A DNA stretch of 33,554 nucleotides from Prosthecobacter fusiformis (lineage in GTDB: Bacteria > Verrucomicrobiota > Verrucomicrobiia > Verrucomicrobiales > Verrucomicrobiaceae), in NCBI RefSeq assembly GCF_004364345.1, contig NZ_SOCA01000020.1, positions 1 to 33,554 of the forward strand, written 5' to 3'. The position numbers and the translations under genes were made by a program. Shown here one piece after another: positions 13,490 through 21,710 of this stretch (the first letter of the stretch is position 1; every line of letters starts with the position of its first letter). Under the pieces are notes generated by a model that saw only the letters and a program-made list of their open reading frames with translations, searched no databases and had not been told where the DNA came from.

Positions 13490-16252
13490 TTAAACGGAGA
13501 AGGCATCTTCCACCAGTTTCGCCTGCTCGAGCACGTGAATGGCTTTGGAGCCTGCGGCAGGGCTGGAGCTGCGCTCGCGGCCTGCGTAACGGACGCGGTG
13601 GCCGGAGATTTCGGAGAGGCGATTGCGGATGTAATTGAAGGCACCCATGTTGCGGGGCTCCTCCTGGCACCAGACCCATTTTTTCTGGGCGCGCGGGTAG
13701 CGGGCCATGAGCTCCTTGAGCATCTCCTCATGCAGCGGATAAAGCTGCTCGATGCGGATGATGGCGGCGTTTTTGATCTTGTTCTGCTCGCGGAATTCCA
13801 CGAGGTCGTAATAGACTTTCCCTGTGCAAAGGATGAGGCGGGTGACGCGCTCGGCAGGGCCCATCAGGTTTTCATCGTCGATGATTTCCTTGAAGCTGGT
13901 GCCTTCGGCCATTTCGCTGAGCTTGGACACGCACTTCGGATGGCGCAGCAGGCTCTTCGGCGTCATGACTATGAGCGGCTTGCGGAAGCCCCGCTTCATC
14001 TGACGGCGCAATGCGTGGAAGTATTGGGCCGGGGTGGTGAAATTACACACGGCCCAGTTACGGCCAGCGGAAAGCTGGAGGAAACGTTCCAGACGGGCGC
14101 TGGAGTGCTCTGGTCCCTGGCCTTCATAACCGTGAGGAAGAAGGAGGGTGATCTGGCTGGGGCGCTGCCACTTGCTCTCGGCACTGGCGATGAACTGGTC
14201 AATGATGACCTGGGCACCGTTGACGAAGTCACCAAACTGGGCTTCCCAGCAGATGAGGACGTTGGGAGCCAGAAGGGTATAACCGTAATCAAAGCCGAGC
14301 ACGGCAGCTTCAGAAAGAAGACTGTTGTAAACACAGAAGCGGCCCTGCTCTTCCGCCAGATTGTTCAGCGGGATGTGGCGCTCGCGGGTTTCAGTATCGT
14401 AAAAGACGCAATGACGCTGGCTGAAGGTACCGCGGCGGACGTCCTGACCACTGAGGCGGACGCCGAGTCCATCGGTCAGCAGGGAGGCGAAGGCCAAGGA
14501 TTCAGCATACGCCCAGTCAATGCCTTCACCGGAATCGATAGCCTTTTTACGGGCAGCCAGGAAGCGCTTGGCGATGGTGGGATGCAGGCGGAAAGTTTCA
14601 GGCGTCTGAAGCAATTTTTCGCCGAGGGTTTTCAGGCTGGTTTCTTCAATCCCGGTCGGCACGGAGCCAAAGGTGAATGGAGGCTGTGGCTCGGCCATGC
14701 TGCCTTCATAGGGGTTGTTACCCAGGGTGGCTTCACGTTCTGCCAGCGTTTTCACGCCATCTTCCAGCTCGTCTTCCAGTTCCTTTTGCAGGGCGTTCGC
14801 ACCGGCTTCATCCAAGACACCCCTTTGCTGCAATACACCCCGATAGATGGCTGCGGTGGAAGGGTGCGCGGCGATGGAGCGCGCCATGTTTGGCTGGGTG
14901 AATGCGGGCTCGTCCGTTTCATTGTGCCCGTAACGGCGGTAGCAGACGATATCGATGACGACATCGCGACCGAAGGTCTGGCGGAATTCGATGGCCATCT
15001 TGGCGGCGTGGGCCACTTCCAGCGGGCAGTCGCCATTCACGTGAATGATGGGCGCGTCCACCATCTTGGCCACATCCGTGCAATAGCGCGTGGAGCGTGC
15101 ATCGGCAGGCAGAGTGGTGAAACCGATCTGGTTATTCACCACCAGGTGGATGGTGCCGCCGGTGCGGTAACCCGGAAGCTGGGAAAGGTTCAGCACTTCC
15201 GTCACGATGCCCTGGCCGGCAAAGGCAGCATCGCCATGAACGAGAACCGGGATGACCTGCTTGCGCTCGGTAGTATCACCCAGCAGGCGCTGACGGGCGC
15301 GGGCCATGCCTTCCACGACGGGGTCCACGGCTTCCAAGTGGCTCGGGTTAGGAGCCAGCATGACGGAGATTTCGTCTCCACTGCGGGTCTTGCGAACGGT
15401 TTCAAAACCGAGGTGATATTTCACGTCGCCATCACCGGCCACCATGTTGGGCACATAGTTTTCGCTAAATTCGTAAAAGAGGGATTCCAGGGGCTTGCGC
15501 AGGAAATTGGCCAGCACGCTCAGGCGGCCACGGTGGGCCATGCCCATGATGATTTCCTTGGCTCCCAGGCGGGGCAGGTTTTCCAGGATCGTCTCCAGGG
15601 CCACGAGGAGGGATTCGCCACCTTCCACGGAGAAACGCTTTTGGCCGACGTAACGGCGGTGCAGGAAGCGCTCGAAAGTCTCTGCTTCCAGCAGCCAGCG
15701 CAGGGCATCCACCTGCTGCTCATTGGCCGGGGCAGGTTCAAAAGGGCGGTTTTCGATGCGCTCCATCAACCAGCTCTGGATCTCTGGTGTGTGGATGTGC
15801 ATGAACTCATAACCCGTGGTGCCGCAGTAAATTTTACGCAGCTCTTCCAGCATGGCCTGCAGCTTCATCGGCTGGCCATTGCGGAACATGTGAGTTTTCA
15901 CCTCTTCATTCAGCTCTTCCTGCGTAAAGCCCAGGCCTTCGATGGAAAGGGTGGCGGATTCCGGAGCGGAAGGGGAAAGCGGGTCCACATGGGCAGCGAT
16001 GTGTCCCAGGGAGCGGAAGACGAGCAGGGCATTGGTCACCCGCATGCGGAAGTTCAACGTCTTCTCAGAAAGAGTCTCGCAGGCGCTGGCATCTCCTTTG
16101 GCCTGGCGCTTGGCCAGCTCCGTGAGTCCAAGTTCAAATCCTTCGAAGAAAGATGCCCAGGTGGCATCAACAGAACGTGGATCTTTTTTCCAGTCGGTGT
16201 ATTGGGCGTCGAGGAGGTCGGAATTCGCCCGGAAGGGCACGGAGGCTGTCAT
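13490..16252 (-). CDS. sucA: 2-Oxoglutarate dehydrogenase E1
   Basis: This thiamine-diphosphate enzyme of the TCA cycle decarboxylates 2-oxoglutarate and succinylates the E2 lipoyl group. At 920 residues it has the standard length. The N-terminal E2-binding segment (NSDLLDAQYTDWKKDPRSVD) is followed by GMAHRGRLSVLANFL and the thiamine-binding HGDAAFAGQGIVTE. VVNNQIGFTT, RRYGHNETDEPAFTQP and the transketolase-like C-terminal part with LPHGYEGQGPEHSSAR come next. ATG 16252 fits the family start. It is the first gene of a sucA-sucB operon and lies divergent from cinA. No lpd (E3) gene is in the window. Confidence 0.97.
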   Translation of the reverse strand: MTASVPFRANSDLLDAQYTDWKKDPRSVDATWASFFEGFELGLTELAKRQAKGDASACETLSEKTLNFRMRVTNALLVFRSLGHIAAHVDPLSPSAPESATLSIEGLGFTQEELNEEVKTHMFRNGQPMKLQAMLEELRKIYCGTTGYEFMHIHTPEIQSWLMERIENRPFEPAPANEQQVDALRWLLEAETFERFLHRRYVGQKRFSVEGGESLLVALETILENLPRLGAKEIIMGMAHRGRLSVLANFLRKPLESLFYEFSENYVPNMVAGDGDVKYHLGFETVRKTRSGDEISVMLAPNPSHLEAVDPVVEGMARARQRLLGDTTERKQVIPVLVHGDAAFAGQGIVTEVLNLSQLPGYRTGGTIHLVVNNQIGFTTLPADARSTRYCTDVAKMVDAPIIHVNGDCPLEVAHAAKMAIEFRQTFGRDVVIDIVCYRRYGHNETDEPAFTQPNMARSIAAHPSTAAIYRGVLQQRGVLDEAGANALQKELEDELEDGVKTLAEREATLGNNPYEGSMAEPQPPFTFGSVPTGIEETSLKTLGEKLLQTPETFRLHPTIAKRFLAARKKAIDSGEGIDWAYAESLAFASLLTDGLGVRLSGQDVRRGTFSQRHCVFYDTETRERHIPLNNLAEEQGRFCVYNSLLSEAAVLGFDYGYTLLAPNVLICWEAQFGDFVNGAQVIIDQFIASAESKWQRPSQITLLLPHGYEGQGPEHSSARLERFLQLSAGRNWAVCNFTTPAQYFHALRRQMKRGFRKPLIVMTPKSLLRHPKCVSKLSEMAEGTSFKEIIDDENLMGPAERVTRLILCTGKVYYDLVEFREQNKIKNAAIIRIEQLYPLHEEMLKELMARYPRAQKKWVWCQEEPRNMGAFNYIRNRLSEISGHRVRYAGRERSSSPAAGSKAIHVLEQAKLVEDAFSV

Positions 16253-16436
16253 GGCTGTGAGGGTCGGGCAGAATGAGTCCCTTTTGCTACGCTTGCAACT
16301 TTGTAAAGGACGTAATTGGTGGTTTCTTCATGCATCTATGGTTGAAGATGGCCCGGCAGGTGCCAAAGGAGGTCCAAAATGCCGGTGCGGCCAGCTCTTG
16401 ATGACGGACGTTATCGCCACTATCTGCTCCCCTCCC

Positions 16437-17687
16437 ATGCTCCGCCTTGAACTCGTCAATACCGGTACCGAACTTTGTCTCGGCGATACGATCAACACCA
16501 ACGCGGCCTGGATTGGCCAAAGAATGGCCGCTTTGGGCATCGAGGTCGCCCGTCAGACCATAGTGCCAGATGGCGGTGCGGTGCGCGAGGCCATTGAGGA
16601 AGCCGCCGCCCGTGCGGATGTGGTGCTCGTTTCCGGCGGGCTTGGACCGACGAATGACGATGTGACGCGTGAATCCACGGCGGAACTCCTGGGCCTGTCG
16701 ATGGTGCAGGATGCGACGGTGACCGCGCATTTGGAGGCTTATTTTACCAAACGGAACAAACCCGTCTCCGCCGCCACCCTGCGCCAGGCCATGGTTCCTG
16801 TAGGTGCCAGCGTGCTGGAAAACGCCTTTGGCACGGCACCGGGGTTGTATTTTCCGGCGGAGCTAGGTGCCTCGCGGGGCTGGCACAGCCACATTTTCCT
16901 GCTGCCAGGCCCACCGCGTGAGATCAAGCCTATGGTGGAAAACTGTGTGGAGCCACGCATCCGGGCGCTGACGCCTGATGGTGCATCCCGGCAGGTCATT
17001 TACCTGAAACTGACCGGCATCGGCGAATCTGACATCGTGGAAAAAGCGGAAAAGGAACTGCAAGCCGTCCCCGGACTGGAGCTCGGCTATTGCATTGGCA
17101 AAGGCGATGTGGACGTGCGTTTGGCGGGTCAGGCAGGACCCGTTGCGACCGGGGCACAGATTGTCCGAGATCGCCTGGGCGAGTTTATTTTATCTGAAGA
17201 CCGCCGGGTCCTGGAGGAGGTGATCATCCACACCCTGACGGAGAGTGGGGAGTGGCTGGCCACAGCGGAATCCTGCACGGGCGGATACCTGGCCAGTCGC
17301 CTGACGGATGTCAGCGGGGCTTCCAAAGTCTTCGGCCACGGTTTTGTAACCTACGCCAATGAGGCTAAGGAAAAGCACCTCGGCGTGCCTGCGGACCTGC
17401 TGCAACTGCACGGTGCCGTGAGCGAGCCTGTCGCCCGCGCCATGGCAGAAGGCTGTCTCCAGGTTTCGGGGGCGAATCATGCTCTCTCCATCACCGGCAT
17501 TGCTGGACCTACCGGTGGCACCGAGGAGAAACCCGCAGGCACCGTCTTCATCGGTCTAGCCAGTTTAGGCCAAGAGACCGTGGTTCGCCGGTTCTTCTAT
17601 CCCATCTCGCGCGACCGTTTCAAACTCCTGACCTCCCAGGCTGCGATGGACATGCTCCGCCGTCGGATGAAGGGGCTGCCGATTTAG
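16437..17687 (+). CDS. cinA: CinA-like protein (nicotinamide-nucleotide amidase)
   Basis: The protein has 416 residues from ATG 16437 (MLRLELVNTGTELCLGDTINTN). Residues 1-170 are the MoCF-type domain with SGGLGPTNDDVTRE and LLPGPPREIKPM. About 255-412 is the CinA C-terminal amidase domain with TAESCTGGYLASRLTDVSGAS, where the Ser is catalytic, and SITGIAGPTGGTEEKPAGTV. CinA converts NMN to nicotinic acid mononucleotide in pyridine nucleotide salvage. Its N-terminal domain has ADP-ribose pyrophosphatase activity in some species. The frame is open far upstream, but those residues lie antisense to sucA and are not conserved-looking. ATG 16401 is a possible alternative start. Confidence 0.93.
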   Translation: MLRLELVNTGTELCLGDTINTNAAWIGQRMAALGIEVARQTIVPDGGAVREAIEEAAARADVVLVSGGLGPTNDDVTRESTAELLGLSMVQDATVTAHLEAYFTKRNKPVSAATLRQAMVPVGASVLENAFGTAPGLYFPAELGASRGWHSHIFLLPGPPREIKPMVENCVEPRIRALTPDGASRQVIYLKLTGIGESDIVEKAEKELQAVPGLELGYCIGKGDVDVRLAGQAGPVATGAQIVRDRLGEFILSEDRRVLEEVIIHTLTESGEWLATAESCTGGYLASRLTDVSGASKVFGHGFVTYANEAKEKHLGVPADLLQLHGAVSEPVARAMAEGCLQVSGANHALSITGIAGPTGGTEEKPAGTVFIGLASLGQETVVRRFFYPISRDRFKLLTSQAAMDMLRRRMKGLPI

Positions 17688-17751
17688 TCATTCATACGCA
17701 ATTTTCGGTGTGGAATAGAAAATATAAGGCAGACTTTGCACTCGACTTGCT

Positions 17752-17782
17752 ATATTTCGGGCCTAACAAGGTCCCGAGATAT
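17752..17782. promoter_or_regulatory. Strong inverted repeat just upstream of the ParA-type gene
   Basis: ATATTTCGGG (17752-17761) and CCCGAGATAT (17773-17782) pair over ten positions (nine Watson-Crick and one G-T). CCT/AGG pairs further inside around an AACA loop. The right arm ends nine bases before the ATG at 17792. It could be an operator for autoregulation, a centromere-like site for the ParA protein, or an mRNA hairpin that blocks ribosome access. It does not match the Spo0J parS consensus. Confidence 0.6.
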
Positions 17783-17791
17783 TCTGCAAGT

Positions 17792-18688
17792 ATGCCTGCC
17801 AAAATCATTGCCTTCATTAATTTCAAAGGAGGGGTGGGCAAGACCTCAAACGTGGTCAACCTGGGCGCAGTCCTGGCCCGCACCTATCATAAGCGGGTAC
17901 TGATTGTGGACCTGGATGCGCAGTGCAATGCCACCTTTTGGCTTCTGGGGCATGCCGAGCGCCAGCGCCTGGAGGACGAGCCGCAAAAGACCACCTCCCA
18001 GATTTTTCGTGACCACGTCAATGGTACCCGATTCTTCGATTTCGATGAGGCGGTTATTCGCGGCGTACCTCGCTCGCCAGCAGGGAATCCCCACATCCCC
18101 ACGCTGGATCTTTTAGGGGCACATGTGGACCTGCTGGAGACGGAGGACATCCTGGGCGCACGCACTCTTCAGCCCTATTTTACCTTCTTGGAAAAGACGT
18201 TAAAGCCGCATACCCAGGCCTATGACTATGTGTTTCTGGACTGCCCGCCCAATATCTATAACGTCTCCAAAAACGCCCTCTTCTTTGCGGATCATTACGT
18301 CATCCCTTATGTGCCGGATTTCCTTTCGCTGTCGGGTTTCCGTGTGTTTGCCCGTGTGGTGAAACGGTTCCAAGATCAGGCCAGCGGTTACAAGCCAAAG
18401 CTCGCCCGGCCATTGATTGCGGCTGCCATCATCAACCGCTATAAAAATGTGGGCAATGTTTTCGATCAAGCCATCAATCAACTCAAGCTGGAGGTTGGCG
18501 ATCTTCGCTCCAAGGGTTTGATCCACCAGAAAGCGGCCATCCTTAACCCGCCCATTCGTGACTGCTCCAGGATGGCCTCTTGCTCCGACTCCCATCTGCC
18601 CGTCATCATTCATGATGAAAACGCCATCAGTTCCCAGGATTATGAGGACATGGCCACCGACTTCCTAGCCCACTTTGCCCAATTCTGA
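17792..18688 (+). CDS. ParA/MinD-type ATPase, first gene of a three-gene module
   Basis: This 298-residue ParA-family P-loop ATPase begins MPAKIIAFINFKGGVGKTSN. It has a deviant Walker A, KGGVGKT (12-18, including the signature K12), a Walker A' VLIVDLDAQCNAT (36-48) and a Walker B YVFLDCPP. ParA proteins form ATP-dependent dimers that bind DNA non-specifically and position cargo such as plasmids. No parB gene follows. Instead an unrecognised helical protein and a nuclease come next. ATG 17792 is chosen over GTG 17708 because the P-loop then starts at the usual distance from the N-terminus. No clear Shine-Dalgarno is present. The stop (TGA) is one base from the next ATG, so the genes are coupled. 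Confidence 0.88.
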   Translation: MPAKIIAFINFKGGVGKTSNVVNLGAVLARTYHKRVLIVDLDAQCNATFWLLGHAERQRLEDEPQKTTSQIFRDHVNGTRFFDFDEAVIRGVPRSPAGNPHIPTLDLLGAHVDLLETEDILGARTLQPYFTFLEKTLKPHTQAYDYVFLDCPPNIYNVSKNALFFADHYVIPYVPDFLSLSGFRVFARVVKRFQDQASGYKPKLARPLIAAAIINRYKNVGNVFDQAINQLKLEVGDLRSKGLIHQKAAILNPPIRDCSRMASCSDSHLPVIIHDENAISSQDYEDMATDFLAHFAQF

Positions 18689-18689
18689 T

Positions 18690-19319
18690 ATGAACCATCC
18701 TCTGATTTCTGAACTTCAAACCCTGGCTAGCTTGCTCGAAAAGCATCCTCAGCAGGCAGCCTCAAAACAAGCGATCATCCTCCTGGACAAGGTCGCCAAA
18801 GCGGTCCGATCTTCGATTGAGTTGATTAAAAATGCGGCTCTCGGTGAATCGCCTGAGATACAGGAGGTCTTGCAATTGCTGAAGCAGGTTCGCGAGGAGC
18901 CTTTGTCCGAAGCTGCTGTGAAAACGATGCTTAGACCTTTGCTGAAAACAATGCCAGCCAAGAAAGCTGGGGCGGATTACCTCGCCGTGCTGGCTTCTTC
19001 ACTTGAAAAAGCCGGTCAGGCCGCTGCGGCCAAGTCTATGCTCCGCCATCACCTGGACCGGCCCCGTTTTGATCCCTCGGCGAAAACGGAGTATGAACTT
19101 CTGAAGCAGATCCGCAATCTGGGCCAGATGGATGCTTCCCAGCAAAAAGCGGCCAAGGATTACTTGATAGCGAAGCCTGACCTCGTCTCCAATCTCTGCG
19201 AAGCGGCCTCGATTTCCACCGTCAAAAAAGGCAAAACTCCGGGGCCGGTACCCGTCAAAAAACTTGTGGATGAACTGGTGAAACAGGGAAAACGCTATGC
19301 CGAGAACTCCAGCCGATAA
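18690..19319 (+). CDS. Unrecognised helical protein between ParA-type ATPase and nuclease
   Basis: I do not recognise this 209-residue protein. It looks entirely alpha-helical and soluble, with repeated Leu/Ala heptad-like stretches (SELQTLASLLEKH, QEVLQLLKQVREE, KTMLRPLLKTM), no membrane segment and no signal peptide. The C-terminus from about residue 180 (VKKGKTPGPVPVKKLVDELVKQGKRYA) is basic and might contact DNA or RNA. Its ATG starts one base after the ATPase stop, and its own 3' end overlaps the nuclease start by 23 bases. This makes a role as adaptor between the two likely, which is an inference from gene order alone. Confidence 0.8.
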   Translation: MNHPLISELQTLASLLEKHPQQAASKQAIILLDKVAKAVRSSIELIKNAALGESPEIQEVLQLLKQVREEPLSEAAVKTMLRPLLKTMPAKKAGADYLAVLASSLEKAGQAAAAKSMLRHHLDRPRFDPSAKTEYELLKQIRNLGQMDASQQKAAKDYLIAKPDLVSNLCEAASISTVKKGKTPGPVPVKKLVDELVKQGKRYAENSSR

Positions 19320-19764
19320 TGACCTGCACGAGTCCCGCCAGGAGCGTGCCATTGAAGATCTGCTGGTGGATTATCCCTATCTCATCGCCAGTCATCTGAC
19401 ACGGCCGAAAAGGCAGTACTATCTCAACGACACCGACCGAATCGACCTCTTTTTTAAAGCGGGCGATGAAGTGTGGATCGCCGAAATCAAGGCGCAGACG
19501 TGCACCGTGGCCTGTGTCCGTCAGTTGATGCGGTATGTGCAGCATCTGCTGCCGGCTCATCCGGTGGTGCGTGGTTTATTGATCGGTCCCGGCATCAACT
19601 CGGCAGCATCGAAACTGCTTCAAGCTGGCCCCTATGACCTTCGTTTTCTAAAGCTGGATGAAGATGTGCCGAGAAAAATCGTGGTCTGCCGGGATTGTCG
19701 AAAAGCCTATGCGGCGAGGCTGGATGTCTGTCCAGACTGCCGCACCAGCCAAGTGATCTACTGA
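19297..19764 (+). CDS. NucS/RecB-like PD-(D/E)XK nuclease with C-terminal zinc ribbon
   Basis: This 155-residue protein has a nuclease core with all expected positions: E20 in RQERAIEDLL, D50 in RIDLFF, E63-x-K65 in VWIAEIKAQ and the Q76-x3-Y80 motif (RQLMRY) typical of RecB/NucS-type PD-(D/E)XK enzymes. Residues 131-148 hold CRDC and CPDC, a four-Cys zinc ribbon for nucleic acid or partner binding. NucS-like domains cut mismatched or branched DNA, but whether this one cuts DNA or RNA is unknown. ATG 19297 has GGGA upstream and overlaps the helical-protein gene. The catalytic residues are intact, so an active enzyme is expected. A Holliday-junction or restriction-like role is an alternative. 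Confidence 0.82.
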   Translation: MPRTPADNDLHESRQERAIEDLLVDYPYLIASHLTRPKRQYYLNDTDRIDLFFKAGDEVWIAEIKAQTCTVACVRQLMRYVQHLLPAHPVVRGLLIGPGINSAASKLLQAGPYDLRFLKLDEDVPRKIVVCRDCRKAYAARLDVCPDCRTSQVIY

Positions 19765-19771
19765 AGGAGGA

Positions 19772-20092
19772 TTAATGCCCGGAAGTGGCCTTCAGCCCCA
19801 CGATACCGACCAGGATAAGTCCGATGCAGACTAGCCGCATGGCCGTGCGCGGCTCATCAAAAAAGACGATGCCGATGATGGCCGTGCCCACTGCGCCGAT
19901 GCCAGTCCATACCGCATAGCCAGTGCCGACCGGTAGCGTTTTCAGCGCATGGGACAGCAGGAGCAAACTGGTGATGATCAGCCCTGCCGTGATGAGGCTG
20001 GGCCACAGGCGCGTCCAGCCGTGAGTGTATTTGAGGCCGACAGCCCATGCAATTTCCGTCAGTCCTGCCAGAAGAAGATAGATCCAAGCCAT
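19772..20092 (-). CDS. sugE: SMR-family guanidinium exporter SugE/Gdx
   Basis: This 106-residue small multidrug resistance protein has four membrane helices. The essential E13 is in LTEIAWAVGLKYTHG, and the Gdx-type signature LPVGTGYAVWTGIGAVGTAIIG spans about residues 53-74. It is far closer to SugE (quaternary-ammonium/guanidinium exporter) than to EmrE. Gdx proteins exchange guanidinium for protons as dual-topology homodimers, and a single gene agrees with that. A TTG three codons upstream is possible. The two ACGA-loop hairpins just upstream suggest control by guanidine. It is convergent with the nuclease gene, seven bases apart. Confidence 0.95.
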   Translation of the reverse strand: MAWIYLLLAGLTEIAWAVGLKYTHGWTRLWPSLITAGLIITSLLLLSHALKTLPVGTGYAVWTGIGAVGTAIIGIVFFDEPRTAMRLVCIGLILVGIVGLKATSGH

Positions 20093-20109
20093 TTTAAACA
20101 AGTGTTGCC

Positions 20110-20155
20110 AGGGTCGTCCCTACTGTGAAAAATGGAGCTGCGGAGTCGTCTCCGC
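20110..20155 (-). promoter_or_regulatory. Guanidine-II (mini-ykkC) riboswitch candidate
   Basis: In the sugE leader the minus strand reads GCGGAG-ACGA-CTCCGC (20155-20140), an 18-base linker, then AGGG-ACGA-CCCT (20121-20110), ending 17 bases before the ATG. Two short hairpins with ACGR tetraloops, separated by a linker and placed before a SugE-type gene, are the defining features of the guanidine-II class. Each hairpin binds one guanidinium, and the loops dock to change ribosome access. I found the match by eye. Confidence 0.88.
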
Positions 20156-20239
20156 GTCCTTGGTGGTAAGTCACTCTCATTAGCCTGCGTAGTGTCTTTG
20201 TCAACCGAGCTCAACCCCAACCGCAAAGTCTCATTCCAA

Positions 20240-21229
20240 ATGATCCGCCGAACTTTTCTATGTCTCGCCGCCCTCATGGCCGGTGCTGCCGCTTATGGTG
20301 CCGATGCTGGCCCCAAAAAACTCCTCGTGGTCACCGTGACCACGGGCTTCCGCCATTCCTCCATTGAAACAGCAGAGAAGGTGCTGGCGGAGATCGGCAA
20401 ATCCTCTGGAGCCTTCACGGTGGACTATGTACAGCAGCCTCCTGGCCAGCCGAAGAACCCAGGCCGTGCTCCAGAAAAGAAGCCCAAGGAAACCGATGAA
20501 GCCTTCAAGACCCGGCAGGCGGACTACAGCAAGGCGCTGGCTGACTACAATACCGCCAATGAAGTGTGGCGGGAGCAGGTGAAAGCCTACATGGCGGACA
20601 AGATGGCCCTGGATAAAATCAAGGATTACGATGGCTTCATCTTTGCCAATACCACCGGTGATCTTCAGTTCCCGGACCGTGAGGGTTTTGTCGAATTGAT
20701 CAAGGGCGGCAAGGCCTTTATCGCCATGCATTCCGGTGGTGATACTTACCATCCTTTCCGGGGTTACGTCGACATGCTGGGAGGAGAATTCCAGACGCAT
20801 AAATCCCAGGTGGAAATACAGCCCATTCTCCACAACCCTGCGCACCCGGCCACCAAGCCCATCCCGAACGGGTGGCGCGTTTATGATGAAATCTACATCT
20901 TCAAAAATTACGATCCCGCTAAAGTCCACGCACTCATGGGCCTGAATGCTCACCCGAACGAAAACACTCCCGGTTATTACCCGGTCTCCTGGTGCAAGGA
21001 TTTCGGCAAAGGCAAAGTCTTCTATACCTCCCTGGGCCATCGCGAAGACGTCTGGGACCCGACCTGGAAAGCGGATACCAAGGACCGCAAAAACTCACCT
21101 GAGATCGCCAAAACTTACCAGGAGCACATCCTGGGCGGCATCCTCTGGTCCCTGGGCCTCGTCGAAGGGGAGTCTGAGCTGGGCAATGTCAAAGCCACGG
21201 CTGAGGCTACGCCCGAAGCAGGAAACTGA
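20240..21229 (+). CDS. Secreted ThuA-like protein
   Basis: The protein has 329 residues. MIRRTFLCLAALMAGAAAYGADA is a signal peptide with likely cleavage after AYG-A. The mature part begins with KKLLVVTVTTGFRHSSIETAEKVL, the first strand and loop of the ThuA/type-1 glutamine-amidotransferase-like fold (PF06283). GFIFANTTGDLQFPDREGFVELIKGGKAFIAMHSGGDTYHPFRGYVDMLGG and the GKVFYTSLGHREDVW segment are also ThuA hallmarks. Between the first strand and the rest lies a charged Pro/Lys/Glu/Ala-rich insertion (about residues 70-125). ThuA is linked to trehalose or other sugar use in rhizobia. Such secreted paralogues are numerous in Planctomycetota and Verrucomicrobiota, and the substrate here is unknown. 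Confidence 0.88.
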   Translation: MIRRTFLCLAALMAGAAAYGADAGPKKLLVVTVTTGFRHSSIETAEKVLAEIGKSSGAFTVDYVQQPPGQPKNPGRAPEKKPKETDEAFKTRQADYSKALADYNTANEVWREQVKAYMADKMALDKIKDYDGFIFANTTGDLQFPDREGFVELIKGGKAFIAMHSGGDTYHPFRGYVDMLGGEFQTHKSQVEIQPILHNPAHPATKPIPNGWRVYDEIYIFKNYDPAKVHALMGLNAHPNENTPGYYPVSWCKDFGKGKVFYTSLGHREDVWDPTWKADTKDRKNSPEIAKTYQEHILGGILWSLGLVEGESELGNVKATAEATPEAGN

Positions 21230-21265
21230 CCGGGTCTAACTGAAAGCCTGTTTAGAAAAAGTGTG

Positions 21266-21296
21266 AAAGAGCGTCTCCTGTGGGACGCTCTTTTTT
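21266..21296 (+). terminator. Rho-independent terminator after the ThuA-like gene
   Basis: AAAGAGCGTC and GACGCTCTTT form a perfect 10-bp stem around TCCTGTGG, followed by more T residues (21291-21296). It lies 37 bases past the ThuA-like stop. Confidence 0.9.
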
Positions 21297-21332
21297 CTGG
21301 CGCTGGCTCTGGTTTTGAGTTTTCCTGAGGTC

Positions 21333-21647
21333 ATGCTCAAGCAAATCATCAGCCGCCAGCCTGAGGATGCCTCCGCGCCTAGCGGGTGGTTTGCCCGTTA
21401 CGGGTATCTGGCTCTGCTGCTCCTACTGCTGGCTGCGTCCGTTCTCCCTATCGTGGTCTTGGATTCCTCGCGCAGGAATGCTCTCGACATTGCCGGTCGG
21501 CTTGCCGTGCCGGTGATGCTCATCTGCAATCACGTGGCTTTTGTTTTATCGTTCCCGCGCCGGGTTCAACTGGCGCTCCGCATTGTGGCAGTCGTGATCA
21601 TGATCTGCGCCCTGACGCTAATGGGCATGTCTGTGGCCAGGGATTGA
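21333..21647 (+). CDS. Small membrane protein, unrecognised
   Basis: This 104-residue protein (MLKQIISRQPEDASAPSGWFARYG) has three hydrophobic segments: about 24-42 (LALLLLLLAASVLPIVVL), 50-68 and 80-97. The loops are short and basic, with RRNALDIAGR between the first two helices. I do not recognise a family. It stands alone between a terminator and the convergent trxA gene. A TTG at 21315 would add six residues. The TGAGG close before ATG 21333 is very near the start codon. Confidence 0.65.
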   Translation: MLKQIISRQPEDASAPSGWFARYGYLALLLLLLAASVLPIVVLDSSRRNALDIAGRLAVPVMLICNHVAFVLSFPRRVQLALRIVAVVIMICALTLMGMSVARD

Positions 21648-21654
21648 GGAAGGC

Positions 21655-21691
21655 AGAAAAAAGGCCGGGCATCCAAAGATGACCGGCCTTT
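21655..21691 (-). terminator. Bidirectional terminator between the small membrane protein gene and trxA
   Basis: AAAGGCCGG and CCGGCCTTT form a 9-bp stem around about 14 bases. On the minus strand it sits 19 bases after the trxA stop and is followed by a T-tract (the A-run at 21655-21662 on plus). On the plus strand it follows the small membrane protein gene and has a short TTTA tail. Confidence 0.88.
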
Positions 21692-21710
21692 AAAATGGAT
21701 TCGGTGCGGA

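Noticed and set aside
12304..13638. 444-codon plus-strand open frame with Gly/Arg-rich low complexity
   Set aside because: It is antisense to sucB. The low-complexity part mirrors the Ala/Pro linker.
13430..16276. 948-codon open frame on the plus strand
   Set aside because: It lies wholly antisense to sucA/sucB, whose motifs are unmistakable. Its open state is explained by the GC-biased third positions of sucA, and its product has no domain features.
17708..17791. N-terminal extension of the ParA-type protein from GTG 17708
   Set aside because: It would be coded by the AT-rich region and the palindrome, and would push the P-loop 28 residues further in than is usual.
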